From contig NZ_JAZDCH010000008.1 in the NCBI RefSeq assembly GCF_036311905.1, positions 1 to 64,000 on the forward strand: a stretch of DNA of 64,000 nt, in the 5' to 3' direction. The stretch comes from Brachybacterium sp036311905. GTDB taxonomy: Bacteria; Actinomycetota; Actinomycetes; Actinomycetales; Dermabacteraceae. Of the stretch, positions 37,023-44,842 are shown one piece after another; the first letter of the stretch is position 1; each line of letters starts with the position of its first letter. Both the position numbers and the translations under genes were made by a program. The notes below the pieces were generated by a model. It was not told the origin of the DNA and made no database searches. It worked only from the letters and a program-made list of their open reading frames with translations.

Positions 37023-38750
37023 TCAGTCGAGGAGCTCGCCCGCGAGGCGCTCGACGGGGAGGGCGGCGCGGTAGCCGGCCAGCCAGGTGGCATGCCCGGC
37101 GGAGCCCGCGGGATCGGGGTCGAGGGTGCTCAGCTCCTGATCGGCGAAGACGACGTCGGAGAGATAGGCGCTGAGCGCCCGGCCGGCGCCCGAGCCGGCG
37201 GGGCGGCCCGCGTCGGCGGTGGCGCCGGGACCGGCGTCAGCGCTGGTCGTGACGTCGACGGCGGTGTCCCCGTCGGCCGTGCGGGCGGTGTGCGCGGCGA
37301 GCAGCGCCATGCCCCACGCGCCGCCCTCCCCGGCGGACTCGCCGAGGGCGACCGGGGTGCCGAGCGCGTCGGCGAGCACCTGCTGGGCGATGCCGCGCGT
37401 GCGGAAGATGCCGCCGTGGGCGTACATGACGTCGAGGTGCACGCCCTCGTCCTGCAGCAGCGCCTCCATGCCGACGGCGAGGGCGCCGAACGCCCCGTAC
37501 AGCTGCGCGCGCAGGAAGTTCTCGAGGGTGAAGCGCGCGGACTGCTCGCGGACCACGAGCGGCCGACCGGAGGCGACGCCCGTCTGGTGCTCGCCCGAGA
37601 CGTAGTTGTAGGTGAGGATCCCGCCGGCGTCGGCATCCCCCGCGGCGCCGGCGCCGAAGAGGGTCGCGTAGAGGTCCTCCGGGGACTGCGGGGCGCCGAT
37701 CAGCTCCGCGAACTGGGAGAACAGCCCCAGCCAGGCGTCGAGATCGGTGGTGCAGTTGTTGGTGTGGATCATCGCGACGGGGTCGCCGGCCGGCGTCGTG
37801 ACCAGGTCGATCTCCTCGCGCGGCCCGGACAGCGGACCCTCCAGGACGACCATCGCGAAGGCGCTCGTGCCCGCCGAGACGTTGCCGGTGCGCGGTTCGA
37901 CGGCCTGCGTCGCGACCATGCCGGTGCCGGCATCGCCCTCCGGGGGAGCGGTGATCGCCCCGGGCTGCAGGGTGCTGCTCGGGTCGAGCAGGGCGGCGCC
38001 CTCGGCGGTGAGCCGGCCTGCGTCCTGCCCGGCGACGAGCACCTCCGGGAGCAGGTCCGGCAGCGACCAGGGCACCTCGGCGACCGCGTCGAGGGCGGCG
38101 AAGCGCTCGAGGAGCTCGGGGTCGAAGGCGTCGCCCGACGCGGCGATCGGGAACATGCCGCTCGCATCGCCGACGCCGAGCACCCGGCGCCCGGTGAGGC
38201 GCCAGTGCACGTAGCCCGCGAGGGTGGTGAGGTGTGCGAGGCGCTGGACGTGCTCCTCGCCCTGCTGCACCGCGTGGAGGAGGTGGGAGACGCTCCAGCG
38301 CAGCGGGATGTTCTGGCCGAGGGTCTCGCTGAGCAGCGCCGACGCCTCGGTGGTGAAGGTGTTGCGCCAGGTGCGGAACTCGGCGAGCTGCTCGCCGGTG
38401 GCGTCGAAGGCCAGGTAGCCGTGCATCATCGCGGAGATCCCGAGGCCGCGCAGGGAGGTCAGCTCCACGGCGTGCCGCTCGCGCACTTCGCGGGCGAGAT
38501 CGGCGAAGCAGTCGGCGATCCCCGCCCACACGGAGTCCAGCGAGTAGGTCCAGGTCTCGCCGACCAGCTCGTTCTCCCAGGCGTGGGAGCCGGTGGCCAG
38601 CACGGCGCCGGTCTCGTCGATCAGGGCGGCCTTGATGCGGGTCGAGCCCAGCTCGAGGCCCAGCAGGGCGTGACCGGCGGAGATGGTCTCGGCGGGGGTG
38701 CCCGGCGCGGCGGGGGTGGGGTCGGTCGGGGACACGTCGGCGTGCGTCAT
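37023..38750 (-). CDS. araB: L-ribulokinase (FGGY family)
   Basis: A 575-residue FGGY kinase phosphorylating L-ribulose. LGLELGSTRIKAALID is the N-terminal phosphate loop, SAMMHGYLAFD and RTWRNT line the sugar site, NVSAGTSAFAMVV and the C-terminal FRTRGIAQQVLADALGTPVALGES are typical of the family. Context with araD and araA makes ribulokinase the best call, though the sequence type is also labelled xylulokinase-like. A 45-residue Ala/Gly/Thr stretch near residue 500 is low complexity. The gene shows no clear Shine-Dalgarno: its promoter -10 ends only a few bases before the ATG, so the mRNA may be leaderless. Confidence 0.93.
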   Translation of the reverse strand: MTHADVSPTDPTPAAPGTPAETISAGHALLGLELGSTRIKAALIDETGAVLATGSHAWENELVGETWTYSLDSVWAGIADCFADLAREVRERHAVELTSLRGLGISAMMHGYLAFDATGEQLAEFRTWRNTFTTEASALLSETLGQNIPLRWSVSHLLHAVQQGEEHVQRLAHLTTLAGYVHWRLTGRRVLGVGDASGMFPIAASGDAFDPELLERFAALDAVAEVPWSLPDLLPEVLVAGQDAGRLTAEGAALLDPSSTLQPGAITAPPEGDAGTGMVATQAVEPRTGNVSAGTSAFAMVVLEGPLSGPREEIDLVTTPAGDPVAMIHTNNCTTDLDAWLGLFSQFAELIGAPQSPEDLYATLFGAGAAGDADAGGILTYNYVSGEHQTGVASGRPLVVREQSARFTLENFLRAQLYGAFGALAVGMEALLQDEGVHLDVMYAHGGIFRTRGIAQQVLADALGTPVALGESAGEGGAWGMALLAAHTARTADGDTAVDVTTSADAGPGATADAGRPAGSGAGRALSAYLSDVVFADQELSTLDPDPAGSAGHATWLAGYRAALPVERLAGELLD

Positions 38751-38756
38751 GCGCCC

Positions 38757-38795
38757 ATCCCATCAGGTCCGGCCGGGCGATGTCAACGTTCACAT
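38757..38795 (-). promoter_or_regulatory. araB promoter with embedded LacI-type operator
   Basis: On the minus strand, ATGTGAACGTTGACAT (38795-38780) is a near-perfect 16-bp palindrome and contains TTGACA (38786-38781) as the -35. TGGGAT (38762-38757) follows at 18 bases. The predicted start falls at or within a base or two of the araB ATG at 38750, suggesting a leaderless transcript. Confidence 0.6.
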
Positions 38796-38798
38796 TCT

Positions 38799-38815
38799 GG
38801 GTGGGCGGGATGGGG
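38799..38815 (+). other. G-quadruplex motif upstream of the araB promoter
   Basis: Four G runs (3, 3, 3, 4) are separated by loops of 1, 1 and 2 bases. It lies directly upstream of the araB operator on the non-transcribed side of the minus-strand promoter. Confidence 0.5.
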
Positions 38816-38884
38816 CGAGGTGGGTTGAAGGGCGGAGGGCGGGCGGGGCGTCGGGTGATGCTGCGCGGGGCCCGGCACCCGCCG

Positions 38885-39967
38885 TCAGTGCGTGCGCTCG
38901 GGCCGCGTCGAGCGGCGCACCACGAGGCGCGGCGGCAGGGTCGTCGTCCCGTGCGGCGCGGGATCGGCGCCGTCGAGCACCTCGAGCAGCCTGTGCAGCG
39001 CAAGGCGCCCGAGCTCGGCGAAGGGCTGTGAGACCGTGGTCAGCGACGGGATCAGGTACTCCGCCCCGACCGTGTCGTCGTAGCCGACGACGGCCACGTC
39101 CTGCGGCACCCGCACCCCGTGCTCGTCGAGCGCGTGGAGGGCACCGATCGCCATCATGTCGTTCGCGGCGAAGATCGCGTCTGGCAGGCCGGAGGCGAGG
39201 AGTCCGCAGGTCAGCTCGTAGCCCGAGCGGGGAGTCCAGTCGCCGGGGGCGGTGGTCGTCCCGGCGATCCCGAGCTCCTCGACGGCCTGCTCGAAGCCGT
39301 GGAGGCGGGCGCGGGCGTCGAACCAGTCCGCCGGTCCGGGCAGGTGAGCGACCGTCCGCACGCCGGTCCGCGCGAGGTGGTGGACGACCTCGCGCGCGCC
39401 CCGGTGCTGGTCGACGCCCACGACGTCGACGCCCGGGGCCGACGTCGGCTGCGCCGAGACCGCGACCACCGGGATCGAGGCGGCCGCCGCGGCGACCACC
39501 GGCAGCATCCCCTCGTGCGCGGCGACGACGAGGATCCCGTCGACCCCGGAGCCGATGAGGCTCGCGCCCGCTGAGGCGTCGGCCGCTCGGGGCGCCCCGT
39601 CGGCCGTCCCGCGACGCGCGCCGTCGGCCGCCCCTGCCGTCGCGTCGGCGGCGGTCCCGACCGTCGTGAGCAGCACCGAGTAGCCGGCCTCGCGCGCGGC
39701 GGTCTCGATCGCGGTCGCCGTCTCCGCGGGGCCGAACAGCGAGGATCCGTCCGTGAGCAGGCCGATCAGCGAGGAGCGGGTCGTCTTCAGGGCGCGCGCC
39801 GCACGGTTCGGGGTGTAGCCGAGGTCGTCGATCGCCCGCTGCACCCGGTCGCGGGTCTCCGGGCGCACGATCCCCGGCTCGTTGAGCACGCGTGAGACCG
39901 TCTGATACGAGACGCCCGAGCGCGCGGCGACATCCGCCATCGAAGGGCGTCGCGTCGTGGGTGCCAT
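38885..39967 (-). CDS. LacI family transcriptional regulator, probable arabinose repressor
   Basis: A 360-residue LacI/GalR regulator. The helix-turn-helix and hinge are SMADVAARSGVSYQTVSRVLNE to YTPNRAARALKTTRS (residues 9-65). The sensor domain follows, ending in DVAVVGYDDTVGAEYLIPSLTTVSQPFAELGRLA. Between residues ~104 and 137 a loop of almost only Ala, Gly, Asp, Thr and Arg is inserted, absent from typical members. It sits 135 bases upstream of araB in the same orientation. Paired ATGTGAACGTT operators before araB and in its own upstream region point to arabinose-responsive repression of both. Confidence 0.92.
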   Translation of the reverse strand: MAPTTRRPSMADVAARSGVSYQTVSRVLNEPGIVRPETRDRVQRAIDDLGYTPNRAARALKTTRSSLIGLLTDGSSLFGPAETATAIETAAREAGYSVLLTTVGTAADATAGAADGARRGTADGAPRAADASAGASLIGSGVDGILVVAAHEGMLPVVAAAAASIPVVAVSAQPTSAPGVDVVGVDQHRGAREVVHHLARTGVRTVAHLPGPADWFDARARLHGFEQAVEELGIAGTTTAPGDWTPRSGYELTCGLLASGLPDAIFAANDMMAIGALHALDEHGVRVPQDVAVVGYDDTVGAEYLIPSLTTVSQPFAELGRLALHRLLEVLDGADPAPHGTTTLPPRLVVRRSTRPERTH

Positions 39968-40352
39968 GAGCGGTCCTTGGTCGTCGTAGGGGAGAAGGTG
40001 CTGGTGGGAGGGGGGAGGCGGGGTCAGGGGCGGAGACGCGTGGCCGGTGTGAGGAACGGCCTCGCCGGATCGGAGGGGCCGAGATCGCGGAGCCCGGGGA
40101 GGCGATCCCGCCGGGCTTCGTTGTCGATGCATGACCCCCCTGGTAGACCGCTGAAGGTCCCGGCCGCGCTTCCATGTGAACGTTAGCATCGTGCATCTCG
40201 CCCGCCTCAGACTGCAGTCGTCGGACACGAGGCGCATGACCCGGGCCCGACGGGCCCACCGCTCCACCGACGACCCGTCGGCCGCGACGGCACGGACGCC
40301 GCCTGGCCGCACGTCACCCCGGAGCACCGCGAGGAACACCGTGACGACGTCG
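39968..40352. other. 385-base region upstream of the LacI gene
   Basis: Contains the operator-like palindrome at 40174-40189 and otherwise no recognisable gene. It probably was the divergent control region between the repressor and a CUT2 transporter of which only the fragment at 40353-40574 is left. Confidence 0.6.
40174..40189. promoter_or_regulatory. LacI-type operator, second copy of the araB motif
   Basis: ATGTGAACGTTAGCAT shares its first 11 bases with the minus-strand araB operator (38795-38780) and keeps six paired positions of the palindrome. It lies 207 bases upstream of the LacI start and in front of the transporter relic. TAGCAT inside it could serve as a -10 for rightward transcription. 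Confidence 0.55.
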
Positions 40353-40574
40353 TACACACGCCAGCGCACGATCTTTGGCCGGCACATCTACGCGATGGGC
40401 GGCAACCTGCAGGCCGCGAAGCTCTCCGGCGCGAACATCAAGCGCGTGAACATGCTCCTGTTCGTGAACATGGGCCTGCTCTCCGCGGTCGCGGGCAACG
40501 TCTATTCGGCCCGCTCCAACAGCGCGCAGCCGGGCGCCGGCATCATGTTCGAGCTCGACGCGATCGCCGCAGTC
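40353..40574 (+). pseudogene. Remnant of a CUT2 sugar ABC transporter permease (XylH/MmsB type)
   Basis: About 74 codons translate to a clear internal piece of an XylH-like permease: TRQRTIFGRHIYAMGGNLQA, then AAKLSGANIKRVNMLLFVNM and a stretch closing in GIMFELDAIAA. Full permeases are about 330-420 residues, and this segment corresponds to roughly the last third. Both sides are missing: upstream is non-homologous, and just after FELDAIAA the frame runs into the promoter of the next operon. No start codon or ribosome binding site suits it. The reading frame stays open, so decay is recent or only by deletion. No cognate binding protein or ATPase is nearby. Confidence 0.85.
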
Positions 40575-40589
40575 TGGGACCTCGGTGTG

Positions 40590-40618
40590 TTGACCGCCAC
40601 TTTGCAACGATGTAAATT
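40590..40618 (+). promoter_or_regulatory. Promoter with overlapping LacI operator, CUT1 transporter operon
   Basis: TTGACC (40590-40595), a 17-base spacer and TAAATT (40613-40618) form one of the best promoter pairs in the window. TTTGCAACGATGTAAA (40601-40616), a LacI-type palindrome, covers the spacer and half of the -10. It matches 14 of 16 bases of the operator at 50156. Confidence 0.7.
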
Positions 40619-40698
40619 CTGGGTCAGCAGACGGACGACGATCGGATGCCCCCGCGCCGCAGAGGTTGCGAGGTCCCGACCACGAAGAGGTGGACCGC

Positions 40699-42105
40699 AT
40701 GACGCCGACATTCCCACGCCCCGGGACCCCAGCCCCGGGCTCGATCCCCATCCCGGGCGGCACCACCGCCGGGTCCAGCCCCACCCGGCCCAGCCCTGCC
40801 GGCCCCACCCGCCGCACCCTCCTCAAGGGCCTCGGCGGGATCGGTGCCCTGGGCGCGGCCGGCAGCCTCGCGGCCTGCTCCGGCGCGAGCGCCCGCGGCA
40901 CTGAGGACATCGCCTACTGGCACCTGCTCTCCGGTCCGGACGGCGTCACCATGAGCGAGCTGATCGACGGCTACATGGCCACCGACGGCGCCGCCCGCGT
41001 GCAGCAGACCGTGCTCGGCTGGGGCGCCCCGTACTACACGAAGCTCGCGATGGCCTCGGCGGGCGGCCGCGCCCCCGACCTCGCGGTCATGCACGCCGCG
41101 CGCGTCCCCGGCTACGCCCCGGGCGGCCTGCTCGACGAGTGGGACCTCGACCTGCTCGGCGAGTTCGGCGTCCACCAGGAGGACTTCCCGGAGCTGATCT
41201 GGGAGAAGATGGTCGTGGACGGCAAGCTGACCTGCATCGCGCTCGACTCGCACCCGTTCGTCCTCTACTACAACACCGAGATCGCCGAGGCGGCGGGGGT
41301 GCTCGGCAGCGACGGCCTGCTGCTGCCCACCGACACCCCCGAGGACTTCCGCGCCCTCGCCCTCGAGCTCGGGGCGAAGGCCCCCAGCGGCTACGGGCTC
41401 AGCTGGGGTTATCTCGGCGACGGCTCCAACCAGTGGCGCATGTTCTCGACCTACTACACGCAGCTAGGCGGAACGATCGACCTGCCCGTCGGCGGCACCA
41501 TGGGCTACCAGGAGGAGCTGGTCGTCGAGGCGATCGAGTGGATCCTCTCCCTGATCGACGGCGAGGTCGGCAACCCCGGCCACGACGGCGGCACCGCCAT
41601 CTCCGAGTTCGCCACCGGCGGCAGCGGCGCGTTCTACGGCGGCGTCTGGGAGACCGGCAGCTACAAGAACGAGGGGCTGCCCTTCGACATGACGGTGATC
41701 CCCGGGGTCTTCGGCGAGCCGACGGCCTACGCCGACTCCCACTCGTTCGTGCTCCCGCACCAGAGTTCTCCGGATCCCGAGCGGCGCCGGGCCGTCCACG
41801 GCCTCGTCGCCCACCTGCTCAAGAGCTCTCTCGCCTGGGCCGGCGCGGGCCACATCCCCGCCTACACCCCGGTGATCGAGGACCCCGGCTATGCGGACCT
41901 CGTCCCGCAGTCCCACTACGCCGACGCGATCGACCACCTGGTCTACGACCCGCCCGCCTGGTTCACCGGCTCGGGCAGCGACTTCCACACCTACTTCGGC
42001 AACGACATGCAGAACGTGTGGGCGCGGCGCACCGACCCGCTCGAGGGCTGGAACGCCTTCGTCGCCCGCATCAACGACCTGCTCGCCAAGCCGAGCCCGA
42101 TGTGA
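40699..42105 (+). CDS. Tat lipoprotein sugar-binding protein, CUT1 type
   Basis: A 468-residue extracellular binding protein. TRRTLLKGLGG is a twin-arginine signal and LAAC places the lipid Cys at residue 60 after an unusually long Pro/Gly/Ser/Thr N-terminus. The ATG at 40699 follows GAAGAGG; a GTG-type start upstream has no better site. Mature segments such as DIAYWHLLSGPDGVTMSELIDGY and YYTKLAMASAGGRAPDLAVMHAAR are of family 1. It is the receptor for the two MalF/MalG-like permeases that follow, and the shared operator with GH51 suggests arabino-oligosaccharides (inference). Confidence 0.92.
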   Translation: MTPTFPRPGTPAPGSIPIPGGTTAGSSPTRPSPAGPTRRTLLKGLGGIGALGAAGSLAACSGASARGTEDIAYWHLLSGPDGVTMSELIDGYMATDGAARVQQTVLGWGAPYYTKLAMASAGGRAPDLAVMHAARVPGYAPGGLLDEWDLDLLGEFGVHQEDFPELIWEKMVVDGKLTCIALDSHPFVLYYNTEIAEAAGVLGSDGLLLPTDTPEDFRALALELGAKAPSGYGLSWGYLGDGSNQWRMFSTYYTQLGGTIDLPVGGTMGYQEELVVEAIEWILSLIDGEVGNPGHDGGTAISEFATGGSGAFYGGVWETGSYKNEGLPFDMTVIPGVFGEPTAYADSHSFVLPHQSSPDPERRRAVHGLVAHLLKSSLAWAGAGHIPAYTPVIEDPGYADLVPQSHYADAIDHLVYDPPAWFTGSGSDFHTYFGNDMQNVWARRTDPLEGWNAFVARINDLLAKPSPM

Positions 42106-42130
42106 CCGGCCCCGTCGAAGGAGACGAGAG

Positions 42131-43123
42131 ATGACCACCGCCGACGGCCTGACCGCTCCCAGCGGTCCCCGCGCCGCCCAGCCCGCACACACCGCCCAGC
42201 CCCCGTCGGCCGCCGCCGACGGAGCCGACCGCGCCGAGGGCCGACGCCGACGCCGCCGCGCCGAGAACCTGCGCGGCTGGATCTACTGCCTGCCGTTCCT
42301 CGCCGCGTTCGGCCTCTTCCTCATCTGGCCCACGATCTACGGCCTGTGGATGAGCTTCACCGGCACCAGCCTGGCCGGCACCAACACCGGCTTCGTCGGC
42401 CTCGCCAACTGGACCGAGGCGCTCAGCGATCCGAACGTGTGGACCTCGCTCGGCAACACGGCCTGGTTCACGGTCCTGTCCACCATCCCGCTCGTGCTCA
42501 TCGCCATGGGTCTCGCGATCCTGGTGAACATCGGCCTGCCCGGCCAGTGGTTCTGGCGGCTCGCATTCTTCCTGCCGTTCCTGCTGGCCTCGACCGTCGT
42601 GTCGAAGTTCTGGAACTGGATGTACAACCCGCAGCTGGGCCTCGTGAACACGGTGCTGGGCTGGTTCGGGATCACCGGCCCCGCGTGGTTGCAGGATCCG
42701 AACACCGCGATGATCGCCGTCGTGATGACGACCGTGTGGTGGACGATCGGCTTCAACTTCCTGCTGTACCTCGCCGCGCTGCAGAACATCCCCGACCAGC
42801 TCTACGAGGCGGCCTCGCTCGACGGCGCCGGGCGCTGGCGGACGTTCCTCTCCATCACCCTGCCGCAGCTCGCCCCGACCACGGTGCTGGTGCTCGTGCT
42901 GCAGCTGCTCGCCTCGCTCAAGGTCTTCGACCAGATCTACCAGATGACCGGTGGCGGCCCCGGCGGCTCGACCCGTCCGGTGCTGCTGTACATCTACGAG
43001 GTCGGCTTCACCGGCTACCGGCTGGGCTACGCCTCGGCGATCTCCTACATCTTCTTCTTCCTGATCATCGCGATCTCCATCGCGTACATGGTCATCTCGA
43101 GCCGACGGAGCGTGAAGGCATGA
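42131..43123 (+). CDS. Sugar ABC transporter permease, MalF/UgpA type
   Basis: A 330-residue permease. A basic Arg-rich segment (RAEGRRRRRRAENLRG, residues ~34-49) precedes six membrane spans, and the EAA loop LYEAASLDGAGRWRTFLSITLP lies near residues 223-244. The MTGGGPGGSTRPVLLYIYE motif near residue 275 is the MalF-type signature. Unlike the LplB-type pairs at 0-2 and 14-16 kb it belongs to the general oligosaccharide importer branch. It starts 25 bases after the binding protein and overlaps the next permease by 4 bases. Confidence 0.94.
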   Translation: MTTADGLTAPSGPRAAQPAHTAQPPSAAADGADRAEGRRRRRRAENLRGWIYCLPFLAAFGLFLIWPTIYGLWMSFTGTSLAGTNTGFVGLANWTEALSDPNVWTSLGNTAWFTVLSTIPLVLIAMGLAILVNIGLPGQWFWRLAFFLPFLLASTVVSKFWNWMYNPQLGLVNTVLGWFGITGPAWLQDPNTAMIAVVMTTVWWTIGFNFLLYLAALQNIPDQLYEAASLDGAGRWRTFLSITLPQLAPTTVLVLVLQLLASLKVFDQIYQMTGGGPGGSTRPVLLYIYEVGFTGYRLGYASAISYIFFFLIIAISIAYMVISSRRSVKA

Positions 43124-44061
43124 GCGCCGCGAACCCCACCAGTCCCACGGCCGACGCCGCCGTCGGCTCCCGCGACGGCTCGACCGGGGGCGCGAGCGCC
43201 CGCCCGGGTGCGGCCGACGGGGTCCGCCGCCGACGCCGGACCGACCCGGCGCGCGTGGTCGCCTTCGTCATCCTCGCGATCCTCGCCCTGCTCTGGCTCG
43301 TGCCCGTGCTGTGGGCGGCGCTGACCTCGTTCAAGACCGAGGCCGAGGCCGCCGCGATGCCGGTGACGATCATCCCCGAGAACGGCTTCACCCTCGAGGC
43401 CTACATCACCGTGCTGACCTCGGGCCAGGTGCCGCGGTGGGCGTGGAACAGCCTGATCACCTCGACGGCGGTCACGATCATCACCGTGGTCATCTCGGCC
43501 CTGGCCGGCTATGCGCTCAGCCGCATGGACTTCGCGGGGCGGAAGGCGATCATCGCCCTCATCGTCGGCTCGATCATGATCCCCGGCCAGATCCTCATCG
43601 TCCCGCTGTTCCACCTCATGCTGGGGCTGAACCTCGTGGACACCTACTGGGGGATCATCCTGCCGCAGGTGGTCGCGGCCCCGATGGTGTTCATCCTGAT
43701 GAAGTTCTTCGACCAGATCCCGCGGGAGCTCGAGGAGGCCGCGCTGATGGACGGCGCGAGCCGGCTGAAGATCCTGCTCAGCATCGTGCTACCGCTATCC
43801 CGGCCGATCCTCGGCGCCGTGTCGATCTTCGTGTTCATCGGCGCGTGGAACAACTTCCTGTGGCCGTTCATCGTGGTCAACGACGCGAGCCTGATGACCC
43901 TGCCCACCGGTCTGCAGACCGTGATCAGCGCCTACGGCATCCAGTACGCGCAGAACATGGCTCAGGCGATGCTCGCGGCGCTGCCGCTGATCGTGGTGTT
44001 CCTGTTCTTCCAGCGGCAGATCATCAAGGGCATCTCGACGACGGGCATCGCCGGAGCCTGA
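43120..44061 (+). CDS. Sugar ABC transporter permease, MalG/UgpE type
   Basis: A 313-residue permease beginning in an ATGA overlap with its partner. After a polar N-terminus (~45 residues) six membrane spans follow, with the EAA loop LEEAALMDGASRLKILLSIVLPL near residues 205-227 and the MalG-type end IIKGISTTGIAGA. It completes the binding protein-permease-permease operon; the ATPase is not encoded nearby. Transcription ends at the family C hairpin 15-77 bases downstream. Confidence 0.94.
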   Translation: MSAANPTSPTADAAVGSRDGSTGGASARPGAADGVRRRRRTDPARVVAFVILAILALLWLVPVLWAALTSFKTEAEAAAMPVTIIPENGFTLEAYITVLTSGQVPRWAWNSLITSTAVTIITVVISALAGYALSRMDFAGRKAIIALIVGSIMIPGQILIVPLFHLMLGLNLVDTYWGIILPQVVAAPMVFILMKFFDQIPRELEEAALMDGASRLKILLSIVLPLSRPILGAVSIFVFIGAWNNFLWPFIVVNDASLMTLPTGLQTVISAYGIQYAQNMAQAMLAALPLIVVFLFFQRQIIKGISTTGIAGA

Positions 44062-44075
44062 CCACTCTCCCGGCG

Positions 44076-44138
44076 GTTACCGCACGGTAGCGGCGTCTGA
44101 GGGAGCATGTTCGCCGCCACATGCTCCCTCAGGCGCCG
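44076..44138. repeat. 63-bp double-hairpin repeat, family C copy 1
   Basis: A small hairpin (TACCG, 2-base loop, CGGTA at 44078-44089) is followed by 19-bp arms (44091-44109 and 44120-44138, one mismatch) around a 10-base loop. The same 63-base element is at 47171-47233 with 56 of 63 bases identical, same orientation. It lies between convergent genes and should terminate both. Confidence 0.85.
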
Positions 44139-44172
44139 TCACCCGTGGTGATGAGCCGGCGCGCCGTGGCCG

Positions 44173-44835
44173 CTAGGGCCTGCCGGGGCGGACGAGCCCC
44201 GACTCGTAGGCGAGGACCACCAGCTGCGAGCGGTCGCGGGCGGCGAGCTTCGCGAGCAGCCGGCTGACGTAGGTGCGGGCGGTGGCCGGGCTGAGGTGCA
44301 GGCTCCTGCCGATCTCGGCGTTGGACTCGCCGCGACCGATCCGCGCCAGGACCTCCCGCTCGCGGTCGGTGAGCGCTGCGATCAGGTCGGGCCGCGTCCC
44401 GCCGGCGAGGCCCTCCGCGAGGGCGCCCAGCACCGTGGTGGTGACCGCGGGCGAGACGAGGGCGTCCCCGGCGGACACGCTCCGGATCGCCCGGCGCAGG
44501 TCCTCGGGGGCGATGTCCTTCAGCAGGTAGCCGGCGGAGCCCGCGCGGATCGCGGCGAGCACGTCCTCGTCATCGTCGAAGGTGGTCAGGACCACGACCT
44601 TCACCCCGGCCAGATCGGGGTCGGCCACGATCTCCGCCGTCGCGGAGATCCCGTCGCGCCGGGGCATGCGGATGTCCATGAGCACCACGTCGGGCCGTTC
44701 GGCGCGCACGACGCGCAGCCCGGCCTCGCCGTCGGCTGCCTCGCCGACCACGCGGATGTCGCCGTCGTGCTGGGCGAGGGTGCGCAGGCCGGTGCGCACC
44801 AGCTCCTGATCGTCGACCAGCACCACGCGGATCAT
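44173..44835 (-). CDS. LuxR/NarL family response regulator
   Basis: A 220-residue two-component regulator. The receiver domain has DD at residues 8-9, phospho-acceptor Asp54 (VVLMDIRMP), Thr in VVLTTFDDD and Lys in LLKDIAPEDL. The C-terminal LuxR helix-turn-helix is LTDREREVLARIGRGESNAEIGRSLHLSPATARTYVSRLLAKL. The ATG at 44835 is preferred because GAGG lies 5 bases before it. It begins 7 bases after the kinase stop and is surely paired with it. The signal and targets are unknown; the adjacent small membrane proteins may be targets. Confidence 0.95.
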   Translation of the reverse strand: MIRVVLVDDQELVRTGLRTLAQHDGDIRVVGEAADGEAGLRVVRAERPDVVLMDIRMPRRDGISATAEIVADPDLAGVKVVVLTTFDDDEDVLAAIRAGSAGYLLKDIAPEDLRRAIRSVSAGDALVSPAVTTTVLGALAEGLAGGTRPDLIAALTDREREVLARIGRGESNAEIGRSLHLSPATARTYVSRLLAKLAARDRSQLVVLAYESGLVRPGRP

Positions 44836-44842
44836 GGGCACC

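Noticed and set aside
40176..40904. A 242-residue gene including the XylH-like segment
   Set aside because: Only ~74 internal codons resemble a permease; the rest is intergenic or overlaps the start of the binding-protein gene, so it is called a pseudogene fragment.
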